From Acidimicrobiia bacterium (lineage in GTDB: Bacteria; Actinomycetota; Acidimicrobiia; Acidimicrobiales; Bin134): DNA of 64,000 nucleotides. The stretch is taken from NCBI GenBank assembly GCA_009843865.1, contig VYCQ01000023.1, positions 157,660-221,659 of the forward strand, written 5' to 3'. The notes under the pieces are model-generated. The model saw only the letters and a program-made list of their open reading frames with translations, did not search any database and was not told where the DNA came from. Made by a program: the position numbers and the translations under genes. Shown piece by piece: positions 45,844 through 54,178 of this stretch (its first letter is position 1; each line of letters begins with the position of its first letter).

Positions 45844-47520
45844 TCAAGCTTCGGTCACAGCACCCTTTTCGGCACCTTGAGCTAAACGAGCATACTTGGC
45901 TAATACGCCTTTGGTATAACGGGGCGTAGGCGGCTTCCAATCGGCGCGCCGTTCAGCCAAGATGGAATCATCCACCAGCAGGTCAATGGAATGGTCTCGC
46001 ACGTTTATTCTAATCCGATCACCCTCGGCCACTAATGCTATCGGCCCACCCTCGGTGGCCTCAGGAGCCACATGGCCCACACAAAATCCGTGAGTACCTC
46101 CTGAGAAACGACCGTCGGTAATCAGGGCAGCGTCTCCGCCGCGACCAGCGCCCTTCATCGCGCCGGTAATGGCCAGCATCTCTCTCATTCCGGGACCACC
46201 CTTGGGCCCCTCATAGCGGATTACCACGATGTCGCCAGCTTCGATATGCCCATTCAGCACCGCGTCCATAGCCGTATCTTCGCCGTCGAACACCCGAGCC
46301 CGGCCTTCAAAATGGTCGAAGTCAATGCCAGCTACCTTCAACACTGCCCCGTTGGGAGCTAGCGACCCCGTGAGCACGGCTATGCCACCAATATCATGTA
46401 GCGGATTATCAAAACCATGAATCACATCTCCGTCAGGGCCGGGCGGGTCCAGCAGAACAAGGTTCTCGGCCATGGTCTTTCCCGTAACGGTGATCTCATC
46501 GCCATGCAACAGGCCATCCTCCAGCAACATCTGCATCACAACAGGGATACCACCGATACGATCAATGTCGGCCATGTGGTACTGCCCGTGGGGCTTGGTA
46601 TCAGCCAGATGAGGCACCCGAGCTGCCACCTTATTGAAATCGTCTAGCTTTAGCTCTACACCGGCCTCCCAGGCGATGGCCAGCAAGTGCAGCACTGCGT
46701 TTGTGGAACCGCCCAAGGCCATGGTCACAGCAATGGCGTTTTCAAATGCTCCCTTCGACATGATGGTGCGAGGACGGATGTTATCTTGCAGCAACCCGAT
46801 AATCGCCGTACCGCTGGCATAGCTGTAGTCATCGCGACGGCGGTCCACTGCTGCCGCCGAGGCACTTCCCGGCAAAGACATGCCCAGCGCTTCACCAATT
46901 GAAGCCATGGTGTTGGCGGTAAACATCCCCGCGCAAGAACCCTCAGTGGGACATGCATTGCGCTCAATAGCATCAAGCTCTTTGTCATCAATGTCACCCA
47001 CAGCGTGTGCGCCCACCGCTTCAAACACGCTCACGATGTCCAGCACCTTACCGTTGTGCTGTCCAGGCAATATAGATCCACCATAAACAAACACCGAAGG
47101 TAGATTGAGCCGCGCAGCAGCCATCAGCATGCCAGGCAATGACTTGTCACAGCCTGCAAAGCTCACAAAAGCATCCAGCCGCTCAGCATGCATAACCGCT
47201 TCTACCGAGTCAGCGATAATCTCTCGGCTTACCAACGAGGCTCGCATCCCTTCATGGCCCATGGAGATACCATCAGAAACTGCGATGGTGTTGAACTCAA
47301 TGGGAAAACCGCCAGCATCCCTCACGCCTTGTTTGGCTCGCTTAGCCAAACGGTCTAACGGTAAGTTACAAGGGGTCACCTCATTCCACGACGATGCCAC
47401 CCCCACCTGGGGCTTGTCCCAATCGTCATCTGTCATGCCCACTGCGCGCAGCATGGCCCTAGCTGGGGCACGCCCAACCCCAGATGTAACCTCATGCGAA
47501 CGTGGCTTCATGTCGCTCAT
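45844..47520 (-). CDS. ilvD: Dihydroxy-acid dehydratase
   Basis: 558 residues. Iron-sulfur cysteines lie in [15 protein letters not shown] and [16 protein letters not shown], and the C-terminal [19 protein letters not shown] is typical. It dehydrates dihydroxyacids to 2-oxo acids, late in Val/Ile synthesis, yet is first in this operon. The ATG at 47520 overlaps the stop (TGA) of a 42-codon Ile/Val-rich ORF in ATGA form, so ilvD translation could be coupled to that leader. A hairpin with a T-rich tail lies 30-50 bases upstream. Confidence 0.95.
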   Translation of the reverse strand: MSDMKPRSHEVTSGVGRAPARAMLRAVGMTDDDWDKPQVGVASSWNEVTPCNLPLDRLAKRAKQGVRDAGGFPIEFNTIAVSDGISMGHEGMRASLVSREIIADSVEAVMHAERLDAFVSFAGCDKSLPGMLMAAARLNLPSVFVYGGSILPGQHNGKVLDIVSVFEAVGAHAVGDIDDKELDAIERNACPTEGSCAGMFTANTMASIGEALGMSLPGSASAAAVDRRRDDYSYASGTAIIGLLQDNIRPRTIMSKGAFENAIAVTMALGGSTNAVLHLLAIAWEAGVELKLDDFNKVAARVPHLADTKPHGQYHMADIDRIGGIPVVMQMLLEDGLLHGDEITVTGKTMAENLVLLDPPGPDGDVIHGFDNPLHDIGGIAVLTGSLAPNGAVLKVAGIDFDHFEGRARVFDGEDTAMDAVLNGHIEAGDIVVIRYEGPKGGPGMREMLAITGAMKGAGRGGDAALITDGRFSGGTHGFCVGHVAPEATEGGPIALVAEGDRIRINVRDHSIDLLVDDSILAERRADWKPPTPRYTKGVLAKYARLAQGAEKGAVTEA

Positions 47521-47645
47521 AGCGACAGGCTACTGAATGGCAAGACAAAATCAGGCATGAGAACACCTGATACGACAACTGACATAACAACTGAAATGAA
47601 AACTGACACAATAACAATCCCACAACGACAATCCAAAGTGTGCAT
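47517..47645 (-). CDS. Ile/Val-rich 42-residue leader ORF upstream of ilvD
   Basis: From the ATG at 47645 the frame encodes 42 residues and stops in the TGA that overlaps the ilvD start. Residues 10-29 are almost all Ile, Val, Leu, Ser and Phe ([17 protein letters not shown] and SGVL). Residues 14-29 are four imperfect 12-base repeats of Ser-Val-hydrophobic-hydrophobic, beginning TCAGTT or TCAGGT. Regulatory codons for the operon's own end products are the hallmark of an attenuation leader peptide. A hairpin with T-rich tail follows the repeats (47550-47571). The weak point is the start: a TTGACC box at 47665-47670 would put transcription close to this ATG, so translation may begin further in. 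A small membrane peptide is the alternative. Confidence 0.5.
   Translation of the reverse strand: MHTLDCRCGIVIVSVFISVVMSVVVSGVLMPDFVLPFSSLSL
47550..47571 (-). terminator. Candidate attenuator terminator in the ilvD leader
   Basis: Reading the minus strand, ATCAGG (47571-47566) pairs with CCTGAT (47555-47550) across a 10-base loop and is followed by TTTTGTCTT. It sits inside the leader ORF, just after its Val codon run and 30 bases before ilvD, the position expected for an attenuator. Confidence 0.5.
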
Positions 47646-47661
47646 ACACGGGAACCCTATG

Positions 47662-48933
47662 TCAGGTCAATAGCAACTGCTTAGAACTTTCGGGCTGCCG
47701 GTTGACAATCTCTGTTTTTTGTAATGAGTCTGGCTCCTTGCAAAACATTCGGGGCTTGGGTTGCCAAGGTTGAAGGTCGGCGTAGGGTTTGGGTGGTGGT
47801 CTGAGTTCATATGTGCCGTCTTTTCGCCGATGCACAACCCAGCCGTCATCATGGATGTTGTGGTGGCAACTCGGGCACACTAACACGAGGTTGTCAATAT
47901 CAGTGCTTCCGCCTTTGTGCCATTCGATAATGTGGTGAGATTCGCACCATACTGCTGATCGCTCGCAACCAATGCAGTGTTGATCACGAGCGATGAGCAC
48001 GGCTCGTTGCGCCTCGGTTGCTGATCGGTGTTTACGCCCCACCCGAAGCTCTTGGTTTTTAGTGTCAAATACACAAGGCAAGATGTCAGCATCGCAAGCC
48101 AACCGCACCGCTTCGCCCATCGGCAGCAGATCACCATCAGACAAGCGCACATTAGCAAGCTTGCTGCTAGCTGCATCCCACTCGGCGGTCAACACTAGCG
48201 TGACACCCTGAGATCTGCGGTTGCTGGTATTGGTGCAGACCAGGCTTTCCAAAGCATCAGCAAGCCGCTGATCGAAAGTTGTTTGCTCACCTGTCTTGTC
48301 ATCGTTGCGTAGTCGGCGTTCCTCAGCAGCCAGTGCTGCCTCAATCTTGTTTCCAGCTTCTGGATCAAACCGCCCATTCAAGACATACATGCCATCATCT
48401 GAAGCCTTAAAGAAGCTCAGCGAGCGACGCTCGCGCTTTTTAGCAAAAAGAGATTTGCCAGCATCACCAGACTGTTCGTATTGATGATCGCGCAATGTCC
48501 GAGAAAAGGTGCCGAAGTCCTGGCATCGGGCCGCTTCTACTAGCAGCGTCTCATCAACCGACCCTTGAGAAGCGGCCTTGGCGATTTGAGTGGCATGAGC
48601 TGTAGGAATCTCACCGGCACCCAATGCATCGAGTGTCTCAGGAACCTGAGAGAATTGAGCAGCGGTCTCCACCTCACGGCGAGCTTGCTGTTTAGAGGTT
48701 TGAAGCTCATCTAAAACCACCCGACGAGCCATACCTTCGCCGCTCCGATTAGCGTATTCAGCCAACGCGGCTGTCTTCATTGCTGCTAGTCGTGCCTCAG
48801 CCCGCTTAATCAACCCTAACCGCCCTCGCAGTTCAGACAGTGACAGAGATGCAACATTCGCTACCTCCGGCCATATTGGCCCAGATGGCTGTCTATCAGC
48901 CTGTTTATCCTGCTCACATAACCTAAACTCCAT
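47662..48933 (-). CDS. DUF222 / HNH endonuclease-type protein
   Basis: 423 residues. The N-terminal two thirds is a DUF222-like helical region (ELRGRLGLIKRAEARLAAMK, LDALGAGEIPTAHATQIAKA). The C-terminus has an HNH motif: HCIGCERSAVWCESHHIIEW, then GGSTDIDNLVLVCPSCHHNIHDDGW, with two Cys pairs for a structural zinc. These '13E12-type' proteins are abundant, often multicopy, in actinobacteria; their role is unclear and a link to mobile elements is suspected. A TATACT box 13 bases before the start suggests transcription beginning at or near the start codon. The gene opens an AT-richer accessory islet. Confidence 0.85.
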   Translation of the reverse strand: MEFRLCEQDKQADRQPSGPIWPEVANVASLSLSELRGRLGLIKRAEARLAAMKTAALAEYANRSGEGMARRVVLDELQTSKQQARREVETAAQFSQVPETLDALGAGEIPTAHATQIAKAASQGSVDETLLVEAARCQDFGTFSRTLRDHQYEQSGDAGKSLFAKKRERRSLSFFKASDDGMYVLNGRFDPEAGNKIEAALAAEERRLRNDDKTGEQTTFDQRLADALESLVCTNTSNRRSQGVTLVLTAEWDAASSKLANVRLSDGDLLPMGEAVRLACDADILPCVFDTKNQELRVGRKHRSATEAQRAVLIARDQHCIGCERSAVWCESHHIIEWHKGGSTDIDNLVLVCPSCHHNIHDDGWVVHRRKDGTYELRPPPKPYADLQPWQPKPRMFCKEPDSLQKTEIVNRQPESSKQLLLT

Positions 48934-49346
48934 GTATGCAAGTATACTGGCCTTAGTAGCAATAACAACTTAAATAATCAATAATTAGTCAATTTATATG
49001 ATTATTTACCAGACTTTCTAGAAAATAAGCAACATAGCCTATATTCTCAGCAAGCCACGCGTTTGATAAACTCGTCAAACAGCGGCACGGTGAAGGCGGT
49101 TTCGCCATGGGCAGGGTTGTAGATCATGCCTTTGCTAATGAGCGCAGACCGACGGGATGCCACCGAACTAACCTGCATACTCAGATGGTCGGCAATATCC
49201 CCCGAGCGGTAGGGGCCATAACTTTAATAATCAAGTAGTATTGTTATCATTAATTAGGCAAGCCTTCTAGTTTGCTGTTATATCGGCTTCTATGTTGACA
49301 ATACGGCCTAAACAGTAAGTACTGTCAGCTGGTTGCATTCGCTAAG
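48934..49346. other. AT-rich intergenic gap with a gene remnant
   Basis: No complete gene is visible in these 413 bases. The left part (48934-49046) is strongly AT-rich and holds the likely promoter of the HNH gene. The middle carries a protein-coding remnant (see the pseudogene at 49047-49223). The right part (49224-49346) is AT-rich and I see nothing definite in it. Confidence 0.6.
49047..49223 (-). pseudogene. C-terminal remnant of an AAA/Orc1-like ATPase
   Basis: The minus-strand frame reads SYGPYRSGDIADHL, SSVASRRSALISKGMIYNPAH and GETAFTVPLFDEFIKR before a TGA. This is the winged-helix tail that I associate with a family of bacterial AAA ATPases (archaeal Orc1/Cdc6-like architecture, with SLIxKGxIYxPxHGxxAFTVPxF). 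A TAA at 49224-49226 stops the frame immediately upstream, and no Walker motifs occur nearby, so only about 58 codons survive. Identified from memory of the family pattern. Confidence 0.6.
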
Positions 49347-50048
49347 CTATCCTTCCCAACTTTGTAACCAGCCAAGCACTGATCTGAGTTGACCGCCTAA
49401 ATCAAAAATGGCTTCAATCTGGATGCAGTCGTTATCACTATCAGTTTTGATATGCAACTGTTTGGCATCAAGGTAAGCCCCTAGGAACTTGTCCGCAGGT
49501 GGTAATGGAAATAGGGTTTGGATATTGGATTGATTCCAAATAGGGATCTGCTTATCTTTTTGATACCAAAAAGATTCTGAATTTTGATTATCGAATTGGT
49601 AGGAAATAGGAAATGACTCGCTGCAAGACAAAGGCGCAGATCTCAAATCGATAAAGACTTCTGTCGTTCCGGGGCTAGTAGTATGAGCATGAGCAGCAGT
49701 TAGAGCTTTTTGAATAGTAAACGTTATGAGATTATACCAACTAAATTGTGGTGTGGCCTGCCAACGGCAAACAGCATACGCACCACTATTCGGGCGGTTT
49801 ATTGTACAGTTTGCAGGCTTAGCAGCTGTTGACGTAAGTGATGCAGGGTCTGAGTTCACGCAGCCTCCGGGTACAAGCTGAATATCAATATTAAACATGC
49901 AGCGATACACATTTAATAGTTTCTCTTGTTCAACAATTAATCGATCGCGAGCTGCTATGTCTGCTGCTGGGTCGTGCGCAACAACAGGCATCGCAAGCAG
50001 CAGCACCAAAACTATTGCCACAGTTAAAAAAGTTGTTAGGCGGTTCAT
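49347..50048 (-). CDS. Secreted protein of unknown function with one C-x12-C motif
   Basis: 233 residues with a signal peptide (about 1-24, ending PVVAHD). Residues 34-63 carry the motif QEKLLNVYRCMFNIDIQLVP plus GGC, with Cys50 and Cys63 separated by 12 residues, the same motif found twice in the protease at 6589-8178. The rest (66-233) is Ser/Thr/Asn/Gln-rich with a likely beta-sandwich and four more cysteines, and has no family I recognise. It lies in the AT-richer islet between the HNH gene and gatB. Confidence 0.75.
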   Translation of the reverse strand: MNRLTTFLTVAIVLVLLLAMPVVAHDPAADIAARDRLIVEQEKLLNVYRCMFNIDIQLVPGGCVNSDPASLTSTAAKPANCTINRPNSGAYAVCRWQATPQFSWYNLITFTIQKALTAAHAHTTSPGTTEVFIDLRSAPLSCSESFPISYQFDNQNSESFWYQKDKQIPIWNQSNIQTLFPLPPADKFLGAYLDAKQLHIKTDSDNDCIQIEAIFDLGGQLRSVLGWLQSWEG

Positions 50049-50082
50049 AGTCTTGTTTCTTTCTGGTTCGTGGTCAGACTGC

Positions 50083-50763
50083 TTACAACTTCAGCAGTCC
50101 TAATTTAAAAAAGAAAGCCGTATCAGACTCTAAACATTTATCCCGTATATCGAACACCCAAGAAGGATGCATAGGTCGAGCATTGGGGCCTGACTCACCT
50201 CCAGCTATAACCCAATCTATAGCATGAAGATCAAGAGAAGGTAAACCTCCTAATAAAGGCTCAGCAGATACAAAGCGAACGGCTGCTGGCACCTCTCTCA
50301 AATGATCAATACGAAAACAATAGCGATCTGTTTCCACACTCACGCCTATCCAAATGTTGTCAGGCCAAGAAAGTCGTGATGCAAGTTTAGTAAGTCGCTG
50401 TGAACGCTTGGTAAGAACTTGATATGTATGACGAGGAGTGTCAGCCATAACCTGAAAAACATCTTCTATGAATTGATCGGATACGTCCGAATGAAATAGA
50501 TCGCTCATTGAATTCACAAAAGTCACCCGTGGAGATTTCCAACGATGTGGAAGAGCTAGCTCTTCTGTATGGACTGTGATGCCAAAACCAGGACCGCTGG
50601 ATCGTGAATCGCCATCTCTTTGATATTTTGAATTGCCCATTGCCTTGAGCCGTTTGGCGAGCGTAAGCGCGTAGCAGTTATCGCAGCCTGCTGAGATTTG
50701 ATCGCAGCCCGTTGTAGGGTTCCACGTTGCCTCAGTCCACTCAATCGTTGATTGAGCACTCAC
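50083..50763 (-). CDS. DUF5131 / phage Gp37-Gp68-type protein, C-terminus altered
   Basis: About 226 residues. The opening STIEWTEATWNPTTGCDQIS and GCDNCYALTLAKRL, then VFVNSMSDLFH-like (TFVNSMSDLFHSDV), YQVLTKR, IWIGVSVE and VIAGGESGPNARP are diagnostic of the DUF5131 family, which has radical-SAM-like cysteines (CxxxxxxCxxC region) and is common in phages. The usual end after FFFKQWGG is missing: the frame leaves the family at AFFFK and stops seven residues later, so the C-terminus is truncated or frameshifted. Start: the GTG at 50763 has a GGGAGG site 5 bases upstream that overlaps the alternative GTG at 50769. Confidence 0.75.
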   Translation of the reverse strand: MSAQSTIEWTEATWNPTTGCDQISAGCDNCYALTLAKRLKAMGNSKYQRDGDSRSSGPGFGITVHTEELALPHRWKSPRVTFVNSMSDLFHSDVSDQFIEDVFQVMADTPRHTYQVLTKRSQRLTKLASRLSWPDNIWIGVSVETDRYCFRIDHLREVPAAVRFVSAEPLLGGLPSLDLHAIDWVIAGGESGPNARPMHPSWVFDIRDKCLESDTAFFFKLGLLKL

Positions 50764-50903
50764 AGGCACCTCCCTCGTCCATTGCTGGCTTTACTCGGTG
50801 CAGTTCGAATTACATACAGCATAGAAAACAAGAACGACGGTTTACCGGTCGGCGGTTCGCGACTCTCTGGTGCTCTTTGTCAAGGTACTGTTCCGCGAAC
50901 TGC

Positions 50904-52361
50904 TCAAGGCTCTAAGCGTGAATGTAGAAGCTGGGTCACGACCTTGCCGTCGGCTCGGCCCTGGGTGGCTTTCATAACTTGGCCGACAAAAAAGCCAGTA
51001 AGTTTAGTTTCGCCAGCACAATAGCGTGACCACTCATCAGAATATTGGGCGATGAGACCATCAACGATAGATGCAAGCTCGCTAGATTGAATGGCTTCAA
51101 AACCCAACGTCTGAGCAACTTGGCGAGGCGATCCCCCGCCGTCCACCAGCGTACTCAGCACCTTCTTGGCTTGAGTAGCGGTCAGTTCCCCCGCCTCTTC
51201 CATCTGCACCATCTCAGCTAGCGCCCCGGCGGTCAACTCTCCAGATCCCTCAGCCAGATTGTGAACAACATGGGTCATCACCCGCTCTGGTGCCCCGCCT
51301 TCATCGATGGCAACCAGGGTCAAGGTATCCATAGAACGTTCTACCACCAACGCAATATGATCCACGTCCACAGACGGAGCCGCCTTAGCCAGCTCAAGTC
51401 GACGGTCACGAGGAAGCGCAGGCAGCCTTTGGCGGATTTCCTCCACCCATTCGGGATCGGGATCTAAAGGCAGCAGGTCAGGCTCAGGAAAATAACGGTA
51501 GTCATAGTCTTCTTCTTTGGAACGCAGCGCGTGAGTGCACCCGTCATCTTCATTCCAATGACGAGTTTGTTGAGCAACCAACTCGCCGCTCATAAGCAAC
51601 TCAATTTGACGACGGGCTTCATAGTCAATCGCCCGGCCCATGGAACGCAAGGAATTGACGTTCTTAATCTCACAGCGAGTGCCTAGGGCTTCACTCCCCA
51701 TTGGGCGTACCGACACATTGCAATCCACCCGCAAAGAACCCTCTTCCATTTTGCCGTCGGAAGCCCTTACCGCTACCAAGATTGCCCGCAACTCGGCCAC
51801 ATATTGGCGAGCCTCTTGAGCTGACCGTAACTCGGGGCGGCCCACTATCTCAATCAGAGGAACACCAGCCCGGTTGTAATCCACCAGAGAATATCCGGCC
51901 TCATGGATGCGCCCCGAACCGCCGATGTGGGTGGTCTTGCCAGTGTCTTCCTCGAGGTGGGCTCGCTCGATACCAATCCGTTTACCACCCGGCAACTCCA
52001 ACCAGCCGTTTGTATTAATAGGCTGATCGTATTGGCTGATCTGATAGCCCTTAGGCATGTCGGGATAAAAGTAGTTTTTGCGGGCAAACACAGACGGCCC
52101 AACAGTGCAGTTCAGAGCCAATCCCACTCGAATAGCTAGCTCCACGGCTTTTTGGTTCACAACCGGCAATGACCCTGGTAGTCCCAACGACACAGAATCA
52201 ATGTGGGTGTTGGGCTCACCACCAAAACGGTTGGAGCTAGCGCTGAACAGCTTGGTTTGTGTAGCCAGTTCAGCGTGAACCTCCAATCCCACCACAATTT
52301 CCCATTCAGTGTCGGCTGACACCCCTAATCCAGGTACATCCAATCTGTCCGCAGTCATCAC
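50904..52361 (-). CDS. gatB: Aspartyl/glutamyl-tRNA(Asn/Gln) amidotransferase subunit B
   Basis: 485 residues. N-terminal catalytic cradle: EIVVGLEVHAELATQTKLFS, then HIDSVSLGLPGSLPVVN and FYPDMPKGYQISQYDQPI, all typical. The C-terminal helical GatB/Yqey tail ends with GFFVGQVMKATQGRADGKVV. With GatA and GatC it amidates Glu-tRNA(Gln) or Asp-tRNA(Asn). It overlaps gatA by 4 bases (ATGA). Confidence 0.96.
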   Translation of the reverse strand: MMTADRLDVPGLGVSADTEWEIVVGLEVHAELATQTKLFSASSNRFGGEPNTHIDSVSLGLPGSLPVVNQKAVELAIRVGLALNCTVGPSVFARKNYFYPDMPKGYQISQYDQPINTNGWLELPGGKRIGIERAHLEEDTGKTTHIGGSGRIHEAGYSLVDYNRAGVPLIEIVGRPELRSAQEARQYVAELRAILVAVRASDGKMEEGSLRVDCNVSVRPMGSEALGTRCEIKNVNSLRSMGRAIDYEARRQIELLMSGELVAQQTRHWNEDDGCTHALRSKEEDYDYRYFPEPDLLPLDPDPEWVEEIRQRLPALPRDRRLELAKAAPSVDVDHIALVVERSMDTLTLVAIDEGGAPERVMTHVVHNLAEGSGELTAGALAEMVQMEEAGELTATQAKKVLSTLVDGGGSPRQVAQTLGFEAIQSSELASIVDGLIAQYSDEWSRYCAGETKLTGFFVGQVMKATQGRADGKVVTQLLHSRLEP

Positions 52362-53788
52362 AAACTCGCTTCCAGCACCGCAGCCGCCCTGAACATAACC
52401 GGTTCACCAAGAGCAGGAGCCATGATCTGCACGCCAACCGGCAGACCGTCGTCACCGCATCCATAAGGCACCGACATGGCTGTCTGTCCGGTGAGGTTCA
52501 CCGGCACGGTACAGACATCGCTCATGTACATGGCCATAGGATCGGCAGTGCGCTCCCCTAGCAAAAACGCAGTCGTAGGCGAAGTAGGACTCAACAGCAA
52601 ATCAAACTCCTCCCAAGCTTGAGCGAAGTCCTGAATAATCAGGGTGCGCACCTTTTGGGCTTTGCCGTAATAGGCATCGTAATAGCCTGCGGAAAGAGCA
52701 TAAGTACCCAGCATGATGCGCCGCTTCACCTCCTCGCCAAAGCCCGCTGAACGAGTGGCTATGTTCATTGCCGGACTGCTGTTGGCTGCCACCCGTAACC
52801 CGTAGCGAACCCCGTCGTAGCGGGCCAGGTTACTAGAGGCTTCTGCTGGGGCAATAAGGTAGTAGGCCGACAGCCCGTAAATCGCTGCGGGTACACTGGC
52901 TTGGCCAATTTGCGCACCAGCCTCTTCTAAAGCAGCGACTGCCTCTTGCAACCGAGCTGCCACATCAGAGTCAATCCCCTCACCGCAAAGTTCAGCCACC
53001 ACACCAACCCTAAGGCCCGCTACACCTTCATGTAGCACCCGGGCCGTTGACTGGGCAGGTTCGCTTATGGATGTGGAATCGCGACCATCAGGGCGAGCTA
53101 TGACATCTGTAACCAGAGCTGCGTCGGCCACCGTCTTAGTGAAGGGGCCGATTTGATCCAGTGAAGAAGCAAAGGCCACCAAGCCATAGCGCGATACCCG
53201 TCCGTAGGTGGGTTTCACACCGACCACACCACATAAGGCAGCCGGTTGACGAATTGAGCCGCCTGTATCACTGCCCAAAGCGATGGGGGTAAAACCCGCT
53301 GCTACAGCCGCAGCACTACCCCCCGAAGAACCACCCGGCACCCTGCTCAGATTATGAGGATTACGAGTGGGTCGAAAGGCCGAGTTTTCGGTAGAGCTGC
53401 CCATGGCAAACTCATCCATGTTGGTCTTGCCGATAATGACAGCACCAGCCTGATGTAACAGCTCAACCACAGTGGCATCATAAGGCGGCTTCCACCCCTC
53501 CAAAATACGTGAAGAGCAAGTAGTAGGGATGCCTCGAGTACATAGGTTGTCTTTAAGAGCCACAGGCACACCAGCTAGTGGCCCGGGATCTTCGCCAGCG
53601 GCTATCTGAGCGTCTATTTCATTGGCCCGGCTACGGGCCTGTTCTACCGTGACAATGTTGAAAGCACAGATTTCATCTTCAAGTTGAGCTATTTGCCCAA
53701 GGTGCTGATCCACCACAAAACTGGCTGAGATCTGTCCTGATCGCACTGCCGCAGCGATGTCGGTTGCGGTGCCGAAAGGTTGGATCAC
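52358..53788 (-). CDS. gatA: Aspartyl/glutamyl-tRNA(Asn/Gln) amidotransferase subunit A
   Basis: 476 residues of the amidase signature family. The Ser-cisSer-Lys triad is represented by Lys in ALKDNLCTRG, the Gly/Ser-rich PGGSSGGSAAAVAAG and the nucleophile region GSDTGGSIRQPA. It releases ammonia from glutamine for the GatB active site. It is positioned between gatC (36 bases upstream) and gatB (4-base overlap). Confidence 0.96.
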   Translation of the reverse strand: MIQPFGTATDIAAAVRSGQISASFVVDQHLGQIAQLEDEICAFNIVTVEQARSRANEIDAQIAAGEDPGPLAGVPVALKDNLCTRGIPTTCSSRILEGWKPPYDATVVELLHQAGAVIIGKTNMDEFAMGSSTENSAFRPTRNPHNLSRVPGGSSGGSAAAVAAGFTPIALGSDTGGSIRQPAALCGVVGVKPTYGRVSRYGLVAFASSLDQIGPFTKTVADAALVTDVIARPDGRDSTSISEPAQSTARVLHEGVAGLRVGVVAELCGEGIDSDVAARLQEAVAALEEAGAQIGQASVPAAIYGLSAYYLIAPAEASSNLARYDGVRYGLRVAANSSPAMNIATRSAGFGEEVKRRIMLGTYALSAGYYDAYYGKAQKVRTLIIQDFAQAWEEFDLLLSPTSPTTAFLLGERTADPMAMYMSDVCTVPVNLTGQTAMSVPYGCGDDGLPVGVQIMAPALGEPVMFRAAAVLEASL

Positions 53789-53824
53789 GGGAGCTTGACT
53801 CTGTTCACGAAATATCAGCTCAAA

Positions 53825-54130
53825 TCACAAAGCTTCACCGAGCACCGGAGGCACACGAAATTGCCCATTTTCAAAATGCGGTGCCTGAGAGAGCACCTCC
53901 TCGCTATCTAAGACCTCACCAGGCTCATCAAGACGCATTGGGGTAAACAGCTCAAAAGGATGCATGGTGGGAGCCAAGTCTGCAATATCCAATGACTCAA
54001 CCTCGGCCACATGATCTAAAAGCTCCCCAAGCTGAACACTGAAACGTTCGAGCTCTTTATCGGTTAGTTGCAAGCGAGCTAGCGCTGCCACATGAGCACA
54101 ATCGTGTTTGGTTATACGTTTTTGGCCCAT
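53825..54130 (-). CDS. gatC: Aspartyl/glutamyl-tRNA(Asn/Gln) amidotransferase subunit C
   Basis: 101 residues from the ATG at 54130 (MGQKRITKHDCAHVAALARLQL). An alternative start 24 bases upstream adds non-conserved residues. The family pattern HVAALARLxLTDKELERF and the C-terminal MRLDEPG region are present. GatC is a small stabilising strap around GatA. First gene of gatCAB. It begins 49 bases after the kinase gene. Confidence 0.93.
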   Translation of the reverse strand: MGQKRITKHDCAHVAALARLQLTDKELERFSVQLGELLDHVAEVESLDIADLAPTMHPFELFTPMRLDEPGEVLDSEEVLSQAPHFENGQFRVPPVLGEAL

Positions 54131-54178
54131 AGCAACTAGCCATCGTACCGCCAAAAATATCCTTCAACTCTTGTACGG

